From positions 62,001-126,000 of the forward strand of contig NOWV01000019.1 in NCBI GenBank assembly GCA_003344405.1: a stretch of 64,000 nt of DNA, given 5' to 3'. This DNA comes from Trichoplax sp. H2 (Eukaryota; Placozoa; Uniplacotomia; Trichoplacea). The notes beneath the pieces were generated by a model. The model searched no databases. It was not told the origin of the DNA and worked only from the letters and a program-made list of their open reading frames with translations. Shown in pieces: positions 26,901 to 39,300 of this stretch (positions are counted from its first letter, which is position 1; each line of letters opens with the position of its first letter). Both the position numbers and the translations under genes were made by a program.

Positions 26901-27231
26901 CATAATTTATTATTCATCGACATTATAATGCGTAAAGTGTTGGCAAAAATTCATCAATGGCAGTAATCAACCATAACTACTCCAAAGGTAAATCAAAATT
27001 GCAATTGTAAGAGTCAAGTAAAAGAATCACTTTATTGCAATGCCTACAAGCCATATTATGAATATGAATGAATTGCATACTAAAAAATATGCTATCCTGC
27101 TCTGATGGTAAAATAAACTTTAATCCTTTCTACTGCATTATCCTGCATGATTAATATCTCAATCCCGATATCATGCAGCTATCATAGCATCTGATGAGAG
27201 ATATGAGTCAAGGTGGACAGGTGGACCCAGC

Positions 27232-27527
27232 GCCAATTTTCAATCAACACTTTGAATGGCCGATTAATATCAAGCTTGTTGTTTTTACTTGATTAATGAG
27301 ACTGTCATTAGGTAAATATTCTTCAATGCTGGAATGCAATGAATGGTCGGTCATTCTCAACAGGAAATCAAAGGCCCAAAGCCAATTTTCAATCAACACT
27401 TTGAATGGCCGATTAATATCAAGTTTGTTGTTTTTACCTGACCAATGGTGGAGAAGATCATTAGGTAAACATTCTCCAATGCTGGAATGCAGTGGATGGT
27501 CATTCCAACTGGAAATCAAAATAAAGC
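27232..27527 (+). repeat. 149-bp tandem duplication
   Basis: Two well-conserved copies start at 27232 and 27381 with 'gccaattttcaatcaacac' and share 'tgaatggccgattaatatca', 'cattaggtaaa' and 'tccaatgctggaatgca'. This is the best-preserved pair in the desert, so probably a younger event. Frames open across both copies on both strands (27296-27550 + and 27244-27519 -) are a by-product of the duplication. Confidence 0.9.
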
Positions 27528-27538
27528 ATCTCTTCTTT

Positions 27539-28460
27539 GCGAGAGTATGATGATAATGGTGAAGAAATGCGTTTATTTCTATATTTGTTATACCGTCTCG
27601 TACTCAACTTGCCGATCTAATTAATATCTGCGTATGTCAACATGATTTTACTTTATAACAAAGTACCATGCTAAAAGTATTCCTATCGCATACGCAAACA
27701 GAGATGATGCTTTATAGTAGCCTTTACAACGAGTAAATAAAGCGATAGCATTAATACTGCCACGTTCTAATATCAGAAAGGCGCTTAATTAACAAGGACA
27801 GGGTTAGCGTCTTTAGCCGGTCTATCGCAATTAAAATTGTGAAACCTTTTCATGGCGAGAAGATTACGATGATGGTGAAGAAATGTGTCTATTTCTGCAT
27901 TTATTATCCCTGTAGAACTCAACTTAGTAATAAAGTAAATATCAACATTATTCCATTTTATGACTAAGTATCAAGATAAAAATATCCCTATCATATACCC
28001 AGACAGAGATGGCACTTTGTAGTAAAAAGCAAAATATCTAAATCGATTTTATTGCAATTAAAATTGCCAAATCTTTTCTTGGCTAAGCTACGATGATGAT
28101 AAAGAAATACGTCTGTTTCTATATTCATTATCCCTTGTAGTACTCAACTCAGCAATAAAGTAAATATCAACATAATCTTATTTAATGACAAAGTAGCATG
28201 ACAAAAAAATATCTGCATCACATACGCAAACAGAGATAGTACTTTGAAGCCAAAAATGGCAACATCTTAACCGAGCGATAGCATTGAAGGTGCTAGGTTG
28301 TAATATCAGGAAAAAGTGTTTCCATAACGAGGACAGGGTAAGTATCTTTAGCTAGTATATAGTATTTAGAGTCGTATAACTTCTAAGAGCTTCTCCTTGA
28401 CGAGAATATGATGAGGATGAATAAGAAATGCATCTATTTCCATATTCATGATCATTATTA
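27539..28460 (+). repeat. Tandem array, about 316-bp unit with an internally deleted copy
   Basis: Units begin with 'gcgagagtatgatgat' or a variant at about 27539, 27855, 28082 and 28400, with spacings 316, 227 and 318. Shared blocks are 'gaagaaatgcgtctatttct', 'actcaact...taaagtaaatatcaac', 'tgacaaagtaccatga' and 'acgcaaacagagatg'. The second copy lacks a block of about 90 bp ('gcgatagcatt...aaggacagggt') that copies 1 and 3 keep. Confidence 0.8.
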
Positions 28461-29220
28461 CAAAACTGAACCACACAAAGATTTTAATTTCTGGATGATC
28501 GTAGAGATCCATTCCGAATCAAATGAGCCATTCATGACCAAAAAGGCCTTAAAAATAGCCTAATCCAATCTTGTCAACCCTACTCCACATTAATTTAGTT
28601 TATCCATCCTTATTGGGCTGAAATTTGTAAAAAATCTTTCGTCAACAATAACATTATAGTAATTAGTGAAAAATACCCGTTCATGTGAACAGAGGGAAGG
28701 AAGTATAATAAAATATTGACAATGTGGTGTTTAGCAGCTACTATTCTTGGAATTTTTACGTTATAATTAGTATGTATTATTCTATAAATAGTACTGTTTA
28801 ATGATTTAAATCATACGCAAAACTAAAGGTATCATGAAAATAACCTACTTCAATTCAAATTGACATAAATGATAATGTCATCTTCGAATAAATTGACTTA
28901 TTCCAAGAGCAAAATTCTTAAAGTAACCCGTTGCATTTAATACCGTATGCTAAAAGGAAACTTAATGAGAACGATTTTCATCGTTTAGACCTAGATCCAA
29001 TTACGATCCCATAAACTATCAAAGATCCTTAGCCGAAATTGCATGGCTCATAGCCAATGTCAACAAAATGAAGAAATCTTCTAGAAATTTATGCAAGCAT
29101 TAGATTACCAATACATTATCACGAATAGAATACTTTTGCATTATCTTCACCTCAAAATTGAACTAAAAATTTCCCAATTTTGTAGACTCTATCATCATCC
29201 AGTCTAATTAAATATTACAA
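28461..29220. other. Desert segment without a gene
   Basis: AT-rich sequence between two tandem arrays. I see no exon-like frame, RNA gene or delimitable repeat. Confidence 0.4.
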
Positions 29221-29229
29221 CTAGCAGAT

Positions 29230-29780
29230 TCGTAGCCCAATGGCTACTTCAGTTCATGAAAATCTATTAAAGACTTAAAGACATCACCTCACTTGGGGCG
29301 AAAGGAAAGTTAGAAAGAGATTACCGATAGATTGGCAGTAGCAACCATCTGGTTATTAAGATCTATTGCAAGGTATATGATTATTAATTGCATGCAACAT
29401 CAGTGATGAGATCTCTGGCATCGATTCGTTTTATAATTAGGTAACTATCGACTCAAGGCATAAGCGCACTTGTCTCGAAAGCGAAAGAAAAGAAAGAGAG
29501 GCGAAGATTGCTGATAGATTACTGGTAGCAATCATTGGGTTATTAATTAAAATCCGATCCGCGATATACGGTTATTAATCATGTACAACATTGCAAATAG
29601 AATCTCTCATCACATCTACAGTAGTAATATTACTATCCAATAGTTATGGATTTAAAGCTTAAGCAGCCGTGAAAAGAAAGGGAAGGAAAGAGAGATAGAA
29701 ATTAGCGACAGATTGCCAGTAGTAATCATCCAATGATTATAATTAAAGTACAATCGTCAAAATTTACTGCTCAACTTTCT
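29230..29780 (+). repeat. Tandem array, about 190-bp unit, three copies
   Basis: 'gatagattggcagtagcaa' and variants lie at 29326, 29513 and 29707 (spacings 187 and 194). Each is preceded by a purine-rich 'gcgaaag...aaagagag' block and followed by 'atcatctggttatta'. Noncoding. Confidence 0.75.
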
Positions 29781-30036
29781 AAACTGGACTATCAAGATGA
29801 TATCAATAGACAGAAATGACAGATTACTGTCAATAATTAGAATACATTTCCGCTGACCATGCCACTTGCATGTGATAGTAATGATTTACTCAACTTTAAT
29901 TACATGATAAAATAGCATAGGGATTTCATGAAACTTCTTGTTGTCATGGACGGTGATTAGAAACTAGAATTGATATTTAAAGTGCTCTTCCCAAAATCAT
30001 CCTCATTCGTAAAAATATTAAGGAATGTACAAGAAA

Positions 30037-30210
30037 AGTGTTGAACTAGTCAGGATTCTTGAAGAAAGCAACAACTTAAGAAATGCATTAACTATGATGA
30101 TTTACACGAGAATTTTAAAATCAAAAAAGAACTCAAGAGTGGCATTTGCCATGATGATTGTACAAGAGAATTTTAAAATCAGAAAATTATTGAACTAGTC
30201 AGGATTGTTT
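30037..30210 (+). repeat. Nested short duplications (149-bp and 58-bp spacing)
   Basis: 'ttgaactagtcaggatt' occurs at 30041 and 30190. Between them 'gagaattttaaaatca' occurs at 30108 and 30166. This is a small nested repeat and the copies are short. Confidence 0.7.
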
Positions 30211-30686
30211 CATTAAGAAAGCAATTACGCAACAAGAGGGCTTAAAATGATTTCAATCACGCATCATCATAAACGCCAGTTCAATTTATTCAATTCAACT
30301 TACCTACTGCAGCAAAATCGTAATCTTCTGGCGGTTTATTTTTTCAGTCTACAATCGCCTGGATAAACTGTAATGATGAAGAGATGATTACAATCCAATT
30401 TATTAGCAGCTCCTTTCTAACAGAATAGAAATTATAATGTGATCACCAATTCAACTTGATGGTCAATGGGAACTGAAAGCGATATATTTAGTATTTTATT
30501 GACAACCATTGCATTCTACAGGAAGGACATAATTAGCGGCAGATTGATAATGTTTGTAGATATTCTTTCTTCAACAGTAATGATGAACTAAATAGAACAA
30601 CACCTTTCAGTAAGTCATATTTACACAATTAAGAATACAGTCCAATAGATTAATTATCAATCCAACCAAACCAGGTTACAGAAATG

Positions 30687-30695
30687 CCCCCCCCC
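30687..30695 (+). repeat. Poly-C run (9 nt)
   Basis: A run of nine C is unusual in this AT-rich background. Length polymorphism or sequencing slippage is likely here. Confidence 0.9.
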
Positions 30696-30699
30696 ATTT

Positions 30700-32819
30700 C
30701 AGCCTTTAGGAGTAACATAATCTATCCATGAGCTCCATATAACTGAAAGATTCTACAGTATGAATCATTAGGGCATCAGAATGAAGGCTAAATATAGGCA
30801 TAACATATTCATGACAAAAGCAAATATAGCCACAATTTTATTGACAGATGAAATTTTAACAAAATTGGAGTTTTCGAAAGAGTTATTTGATGATGACATA
30901 AAATAAGATTAGCGAAATTTGGTGAGGGGTAAACGATATGAACAAAATTGAAATCAAACAGAATCTTTGACAAGGATGACAATTAATCGAAGGACAGACT
31001 AAATAGGATCGAATTTTCTTTCGAGGTGTGATAATGGTGAATCATTTTGATCCTAATCTGCGAGCCATACTGGTCGATTTACTGGTACAGAGACTGAAGT
31101 AAATAAAGGATGCAAATAGCAAAATAATAAACTAAATTGAGTCGAACATCTTCAGATAAGAGACTAATATAGATTAACTTATATCCTAAACTAAATTCAT
31201 AATAGAAGAAGTAATCTGAAAACTAAGCATTTATAGCCATGATTGATAATTCATTCATGTAGCTAGCGATGACATTTCGAACGAAATTTTTATCGCATTA
31301 AATCGATATATAAATTTAAGTCGTTTCAAAGACTCTTTTTACGATTCGAATTACCGTAAATTGCAGCAAACGGCATCAGTCGATTGGGATCGAATAGAAA
31401 GTATAGCAGAGGCAATGTACATCGAATGACAGACTTGATAGATAGGATAAGTGAAGGTTTATTGAAGATATTGCCTATCAAATGACGAACAATTCCAATC
31501 GTGCTCTGCAAGCAATAAAGATTTATTTGGATAGTAGAAGAAATTTTGAAATTATCTGCTAATATAATAATCGAGCATAATCAACCAATTTTCTGCCAAG
31601 AATATCGGTCCATTTATATCGTTTTTTTCAAAATTCAAACAAGGTGTAATAATCCCAATGCTAAACTTAACTAGTTTAATGTTCAGTTCTGTCAATGAAT
31701 GCTGATCAACTTTATCGTAAGCAAACCTTGAATGGCCAAAATCCATTAATGGATCTATGCAAGTGGACGATAATGGAATTCCTGCTGATCCAATGTTGGC
31801 AATATTATTTCGAAATTAAATCATCACCATTTAAGGTATACAGAAACGGATCTAGCCAACCACTTTCGATCTCCACTGAGAATGAATACAATCAAAATGA
31901 ATCAAGACTGCGAATAATTATTTTAGACGATGATCAAATGATGTCAACATGGATTCTTAAAATTAGTATTGTTTTTTATCCCAGTCTAGACGATAATTAT
32001 ATATGTCCTATTTTATTATATTTTAATAGAGAATTGGTGACCAATTTACTTCTTTCAATGGAGTTTGCTGATTGAAATCAGCTATCATGAGTACTCAATA
32101 AAAGCTCTCTCTTGAACCTTCAATCAAGATGATTGTCTTCATGGATCATAATATTATCCCTTCCGACGATCATCACCAAAGGTGTTTTATCATTTTCAGT
32201 TATTATCATCCCATTTTAACGCCAGCTAACCTATCTGACACACTAAGCGATGCGTTGATAATAATGAATTGTGTTACTAATCTAAATCTGTCTGGAAATT
32301 TGTCCATTAAAAGTAAACATTACCTGTATGCTCTATATTCCTGTTAAATTGAGCGGTACAACTCCGTAAAGATAATTTTCCCATTGCCAATTTCAGTTGA
32401 AATGATTTGAAATGATTATAAAGGACTAACAGATTTAGTTATTCACATAATCTGAAAGTAGCTATGATCTTGTTATCCATTATTCCAGCTAGGATTAAAA
32501 TCGAGCAATCTTGCAAGCTTCCCGTAGGTGTATTAAGCGCTCCGATCCGTCAAGTTGTGCATATGATCAATCATAAATCTTTTCTCTATCTATTCCAGCT
32601 GAGTTGATAACTATGTAGAGATAATTATTTTATCGCCATTTTTGACTAAAATGATCAAAAATAACGAACATAGAGGTATGTTATCATCTCCATAATTAAT
32701 TATTGAGTAACTTTGGCTGCTGTAATTAGCTAGACTATATCCCAACGGTGATAGTTCCTTTGCTACCGCATACAATTATGTTTAACGAACAAGTACGGAG
32801 AAACAGAGAGAGATCATTA
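30700..32819. other. Desert segment holding the longest intergenic open frame
   Basis: A plus-strand frame at 31695-32075 (126 codons from ATG, with an in-frame TAA shortly upstream) has no recognisable domain, no splice-linked neighbour and overlaps a minus-strand frame. In AT-rich DNA of this length one frame of that size is about what chance gives. I leave it uncalled. Confidence 0.35.
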
Positions 32820-33720
32820 TAGGATTACTAAGTGATCGGCTTGAAAAATACTAGAAATGATATGCTCATTTTAGTTAAAATTAAATCTCCAGATAAATAG
32901 GAGTGCCTTCCTGACACATGAAAATACGAAACAGGCTTGCAGTACCGTTGATACTGTAGATATATTATCGACTTGGAAAATATTATTTATAAGCGATAGT
33001 AGAAATGATGGACTCATTTCATTTAGAATTAAATCTTAAGACAGGCAGCAGCGCTTTTTGCCCTATTAAAATATATTAAGCAGGCTCTCATTAATGCTGC
33101 GGATAGACTGTAAATATACTATAGACTTGGAAAAGATCATTTAAAAATAATAGTAGAAATAATAGTAGAAATAATAGGCTCATTTCAGCTAAAATTAAAT
33201 CTTTAGATACACAACAGCGCTTTTCTGCCTCATTAAGATATTGAATTGGCTTTAATTATTATTGATACTGTAGATATACTATCAACTTGGAATAGATTAT
33301 TTTAAAATAATCATAGAAATATTACTGTAGGCTTATCTCGGTTAGAATTAATTGTTTGGAAAGAGAGCAGCGCTTTTTCTACCGTTTTAAAATACTAAAC
33401 AGGCTTTCATTGACACTGTCAGTACACTATCGACTTGGAAAAGATCATTCAAAAATAATCGTAGAAATGATAGGTGCACTTCGGTTAAAATTAAACTTTC
33501 GGAAAGATAGAAGTGCTTTTCTTCCATTTTAAAATGTTAAATAGGCTTTCGGTAGCTTTGATAGTGTAGAACTACTGCACTATCGAGTTTAGAAAAAATT
33601 ATTCAAGAAAATAGTAGAAATGATACCTTCGTTTCCGTTAGAAGTCAATTTTTAGATACGTAGTTGTACTTTTCTGCCCTATTAAAATATCAAATAAGCT
33701 CAGAAAGATCATTTTTCGTC
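32820..33720 (+). repeat. Tandem array, about 152-bp unit, six copies
   Basis: 'atcgacttggaaaa' and variants occur at about 32833 (decayed), 32970, 33124, 33284, 33432 and 33585, with spacings of 137, 154, 160, 148 and 153 bp. Each is followed by 'atcatt..aaaataatagtagaaatgat', 'ggttaaaattaaatct', 'gcagcgcttttctgcc' and 'ttaaaatattaaacaggct'. Copy 3 carries an extra 12-bp internal duplication (aatagtagaaat). Noncoding. Confidence 0.85.
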
Positions 33721-36300
33721 ATGAAAATGACTACAAACTTTGTAATTCCTGCATCCTACGATATTGCACATTTCATTGTATTTTCGACGTAACTAAAATA
33801 AGAATACGAATTATCTGTACATTAATGGATATACTAATAGCAATAAGGCATATACGGTACTAGCTTGGTTAATTCTTGTAATTGTTTATTCTTAGTTGAG
33901 TCATTTTAGTAAAATTAGCTTCTTATTGGTTAAATGATATAATTTGTTAGGTTGAAAATCAATATTTGTAGCATAGCACTTCTGATAGAGTATATCAATG
34001 ATTAGAAACTGTTGAAGCACAGAAAATATAAAACGGGTAAAAGAAAATAATGCTTTTATTAGCAATCATAATACATAAAGGTTAAGCTGTTGTATAAAAA
34101 TTATTCATATCTAGTATAGAGAAAGCTACGGTGCTATTTGTATAAGAGATTTGTATGTCCGTTAAAAATAAATAATATCAAATCAAGTATCGAATGGAGA
34201 ATGATCAAATTTTTTTCCAAGTAAACAATTTTTAATAAGACTATTTAATTTGCATCCTATGTCCTAGTAGAAATGAATTGTTATCGATAGTTTCAGACCA
34301 TTATTACTTGTATAATAAGTCATTGTAATCTAAATCAATTTTGTACAGTATATATTTGCAACAAGATACCAGTAGTTAGACTTGATGGAGAGGATGCAAA
34401 TAAACTGGCTATCTACTTTTGGTCAGATGAATTTTAATACGAAAATTGAAAAGATCTAGATAGAAATTCTGATAAAATTACTTTATAATAATCAAGAGCA
34501 AAAGGAATATTATGCTCATGTAGTCTACCTATCTTAATTATTGAAATAAGCTCTATTTTTTATAAATCTCTACTAAAAATAAATCGACACCTTGGTTTCT
34601 TATCAAACCAAGAAAAAATTGCAATTCTACCACACTGAATTACGGCGAATAAGTTTTTGGGTTGGGAGTTCAAATTTTAAACCAGGTTTAGTAGAAGAAT
34701 GTTCAGTTCTTGAAGCTACTACAGGACTGCAAAATGTGAAATTATTATAACATAATGAGGCAGAGTTTCTCTGTATTGCTTATCTTAAAATGACCATTAA
34801 TCCTTTTTAAATGTATCCAGAATCGCATATAGGTTCATTACCTTCCATATATTTTTCGACTACTTCTTAATCCAGATACATCAATATTAGTCTTATTATT
34901 ACTTGTAGGCAGATTTATTCGGGCTTTTCAGTGGTAGCATAATATCAAATGGATAAAGAGATCAGGCCAAAAACGAATCGAATTTAAATCTATCAATGGA
35001 TCTTATCAAAACGTTACAGAAGAATACTTTCTACCTTGATCTTCAAGAGATAGTGCTGTAAAGGAATGCCTTCTCTGTTATTTATATTAAATATATATAT
35101 AATATATATACAAGATTAGATATGAATGGTAGGTTACGAAAAGTTAAAATCATAAAATAAATAGAAAACTGGCCATTGCTAAATAATTCTGTTGATAACA
35201 GGTCAATAAATATCTGCTGGTTTAGTTTGTGGATAAACACCATTTTACTACCTAATTAACTTACATTACGCTGAGGAAGATACGATGGCGATGAAGAATA
35301 AGATTCTTCAGGAATAATATCGGATTTAACGTTAGTATTTATAACGCCAACCTGTCGAGAGCAATTGTAGTAGGTGAATAAAAGATTCAATTTAATAATT
35401 TCTAATATCATCTGACTTCATACAGACTAAAGAGCATTATCAAAAGAGCTTATTGTGGTTATTTGGGAAGGCAGACTAGAACACAATCTTAACCATCGCA
35501 ATTAATCCTTTCTATTACGATTCATATTTCTGACTGAGTATAAATCTAAATTAGCTAAATTATCTTCCTTTAAATCTTATGTGTCATCTCATTATACTTG
35601 TTAGGACTGAATTTGAATTAATCTGTATTAATCTGTCCTAAGACTGAAAAATGAACAAAGTAGTGGAATAAGGTAATTCTGTATAGCTCTACCCAGATTA
35701 ATTGTTTAGTTTCGGATTATAAAATAAACATTAATTTGCTTGAGATACAATTCTACATAAATTAATTTGTTCAATTTCGAACGGTCTAACGAGAACATTG
35801 GCGAATTTTCTTACATTTGTTTGGTTATATGAGTTAGAACTAAACTTAAATTAATATACAAGTACATTCTTCTACTCTATTATTGAATAATTATAGTGTA
35901 ATATTTTTGAAACAAACTTGAACACATTTTTTCAGATTGTCAAGTAAGATAACTAGAAAGTTAAACTTAGATAATTAATTGTATCATTCCGTAAGATTAT
36001 AAGCATGACTGGAACCTGAAATATCTTCTAAGCTATTTCATTCCATGCAAAATCAAAAAGTTTCTTACCAATGAATTTGTATTATAAATTGACTATAATT
36101 CAATCTTTTAATTATTATCTCTATTAATTTTTTAGAATATAGAAGATTATCACCGCTCCTGATCGAACAATCAAAGCTATTATAAATCACAAATAAGCAT
36201 ATAAAGGATATACGAAACTCAACTTACTCGATAGCTATATTGCAAGGATAGAATTAATAATAACGTATTCAAGTTATGATTCAGTTTTAATTATCTTTAA
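33721..36300. other. Intergenic downstream of the coiled-coil gene
   Basis: This should include the 3' UTR of the minus-strand coiled-coil gene on its right side. A short (AT)n palindrome lies near 35088-35110. No further coding exon of that gene or other gene recognised, although a 3' exon reached from the donor at 36312 cannot be excluded. Confidence 0.45.
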
Positions 36301-39300
36301 TTAAACAGTACTTACTGAATTGCTACGGCCACCCGAGGATCTACCAGTCACAGGACTATTTCGCGTTTCAGTTTGATGTTGTGATGGATAGTCCTTTTTT
36401 TCAACGGTTATTGTTTGATGCTTTAAATTTTTGACTTCTAGCTCGTACAGTTTGATCATGGCTTTTAATTTCTCATTTTCGCCTTCCAATCTAGAATAGA
36501 GATTTTGATCAATTTCTTAAATCCAAGACTACTGTAGCTGTATATGAAAATAAATTTTCAATTTATGAAAGTTATGCAAAATGGATGGTATTCAGAGATT
36601 TAGTTTTGACTTACTCTAAAACAGCTTTACTCTTGTCGTTTAATTCATTTTCTACTTTCTGATATACTGTTGAATCTTCCACCTTGATAGGAACAACATT
36701 GAATCATACAAATCCGCAAGATAGTAATTATAAAATAATTAGTGTATATATACAAATATCAAATCATTTGCCCCCAAAATTCTCGATACAAGTCGTAATG
36801 GTCTGTATTTCGATCAATGTCATACAAGAAATAGTTTCATTAAAGGCGCTACTATATCATTCCTTACCAATTTTTGAGCCTTATTTGTTTCTTTCAGTTT
36901 CTTTTGAGCCGAAAATAACTATTAAAAGTCACAAGACTTGGATTATTGATCATAGAAATGAAGTTATCATTAATTCATTCTATTCTATACATTGAATTGG
37001 TAATAACCTCATCCTGTAAGGAAACTAAACTCTCTTGCAATAGTTCGTTTTCTTCACCACTCTCGGCTACTTTTTGATTCAGATCTTGAATTGCTTGATT
37101 TCTGCCATAATAAGGGATGGAAAATCAATTATCAACATCGAACTAAAGAATCAATTCTTAAACTGATAATCAATTACGAATCAGAAGAGCTGAATGAACT
37201 GCTAAGAATGACCATTAGCAAGTAGCAGAATTCACATTATTAACAAAATCGTGTCCAGTAATTAAAACTAACCCATTTCAATTGAAGTAATTGATAATTA
37301 TGAAAGCATATCATCTAAATTTACTCTATATACTATCATTCATCTGGCTATAAAGCACAGATAGGATATTCACTTCATTCAATTCTAACTGTCCTAATGG
37401 ATACTTTACCTGTTTTTCATCTTCTGTATTAAATTACCATATCTTTTTTTTAGTCTTTCATAATCTGATTCTTGATTTTTTATTTCCGGTGATGGGGCGC
37501 GTTCCTATATAGGTCGTTTTGAAAAGAAATCCTGAATTTAACGCAAAGTATTGTCTAACGAATGAGATCATCATGATTAGAAATTTCAGCTCATTTCATG
37601 TAGAACTGAAATTTTTATTAATTAGAACCTTTCTTGGACTACTCGAAGTACTATTATGTCGACTTGAAAATCCTGATGCATCCTATTTCAAAAGACACAT
37701 AAGGGTTTAAAAATATTACGGGAAAATATTGATAATGTTCTAAAATTGAGCTTTAAATGCAATCTCGTAATAGAGGCTAAATTGCCTGGACCATTTTAAC
37801 AGCTCACCTTCCTATTGGAAATATCCATAATTTTCGATAATTCGTCTCGCACAGATTGTAGTTCTGCACTAATTTCCTGTAACATAAATGTTTGAATTAT
37901 CATAAGCAGTAGTTTAAGATATCAGATATTGACCCTCTACTTACAATTTACGCAATATCTACTAGCTATAAACGGATATCTCCACTACTACTTATAATAT
38001 GAATTTACTGAAAAAAAGCTTTCTACAAAATCGGTTGTTATAATGAACCGTCCATCCAACATTACAATAAAAGAACCGACTGCATATATGTAAAATTAAA
38101 GTTTTACTACGTTATTCATTAATAATTCAACTTAAGAAGGATCAGTTTGATGAAAATTTAATTAGAATAAAAGATTCCTATGCAATCAATAGCATGAAAG
38201 GAGCTATTGACAGTTTGATTAACCTTCACTGGTGATTCCGGATGTGGCTGTACCGCTGTCTCGTTTTGCTTTACTATAGTTGCCACTTTTTCTTTCTCCA
38301 TTTGCTGATACATAAAGAAATATTTAAAGATAAGTGGAATGTTATCATAAAATATCCAATCCAAATTATCATCACAACATAAGTACCTGTTTTACTTCGT
38401 ATAATTCAGAGCGTAGTCTCTTATTCTCGCGAACAAATTCAGCTCTTGCAGAAAACAATTTAGAAAGTTTCTCCTTGGTTTCTGACAATTCTTCTTTTAA
38501 TTGCTGTTCCGCTAAGCTAGGACTAAAATTGTATCGTTATGAATATCTCAGAGACGAGAGAATGTTCAACAATATTCTACTATGAGTAAAACAGTCTGAT
38601 GTATAGACCCATAGTTCTCGGGTTAGGGCTAATGCTAATAACTTGTAGCTACTGTAATAATGTAATATATTTTTTCCATATTATGATCAGAGTATAGAAT
38701 TGTAATCAGTGATAGATCAGTGCGGTACTCTCCCATTAACATTTTTAACTAAACTAGCTATTACTGAATATTTTAATTTCTTACAATGTAGCATTTACTA
38801 CAAAAAATTATCGGTAAGAATGATTGATTGAAGCTAATTTTTATACAGAAAGTCTTTCTATTCCTCTCTATTACTTGGCTATGAACTCAAACTTATACGT
38901 ATTCTGTGCTGTATTATGAGATATTTCCCTAAAAAAAGGTTAAAAATATTATCCTACCCGTTGTGTTGCGGTTGATCCTGGGAAATTTCATTATTTGCAT
39001 TTGAATTCGATTCTAAATTCTATAGCCATCAGTTAAGATTATAAATTATAATTTTTAATTTAAAGGCACAGCAAAAATATAAAACCAAGACTAGCTTTGA
39101 TCTGACCTCGTGGTTAATTACACCATTTTGTGTATCTAGAAAATTGATTCAAATCCAGGAATAAGATTACTATATCGACTAGATCCTGTATGAAAGCTAA
39201 TCTTTTTTGGACCTACCTTGTACTGGACGGGCATTTCGTATATTCTGGATGACTTTAGAATGTTCTTGTACCAGTCTTTTAAAATACAAGTAGAAATTTG

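Noticed and set aside
31695-32075. 126-codon plus-strand open frame, the longest in the desert
   Set aside because: No domain, no splice partner, overlapping frame on the other strand, and about one frame of this size is expected by chance in AT-rich DNA of this length.
12838-33720. Transposable elements as the source of the repeats
   Set aside because: No transposase or reverse-transcriptase frame, terminal inverted repeats or target-site duplications were seen at array edges; copies are head-to-tail with regular spacing.
36684-36995. 103-codon plus-strand frame, and other plus-strand frames between 36.6 and 43.3 kb
   Set aside because: They lie opposite exons and introns of the minus-strand coiled-coil gene and have no domains: antisense shadows.
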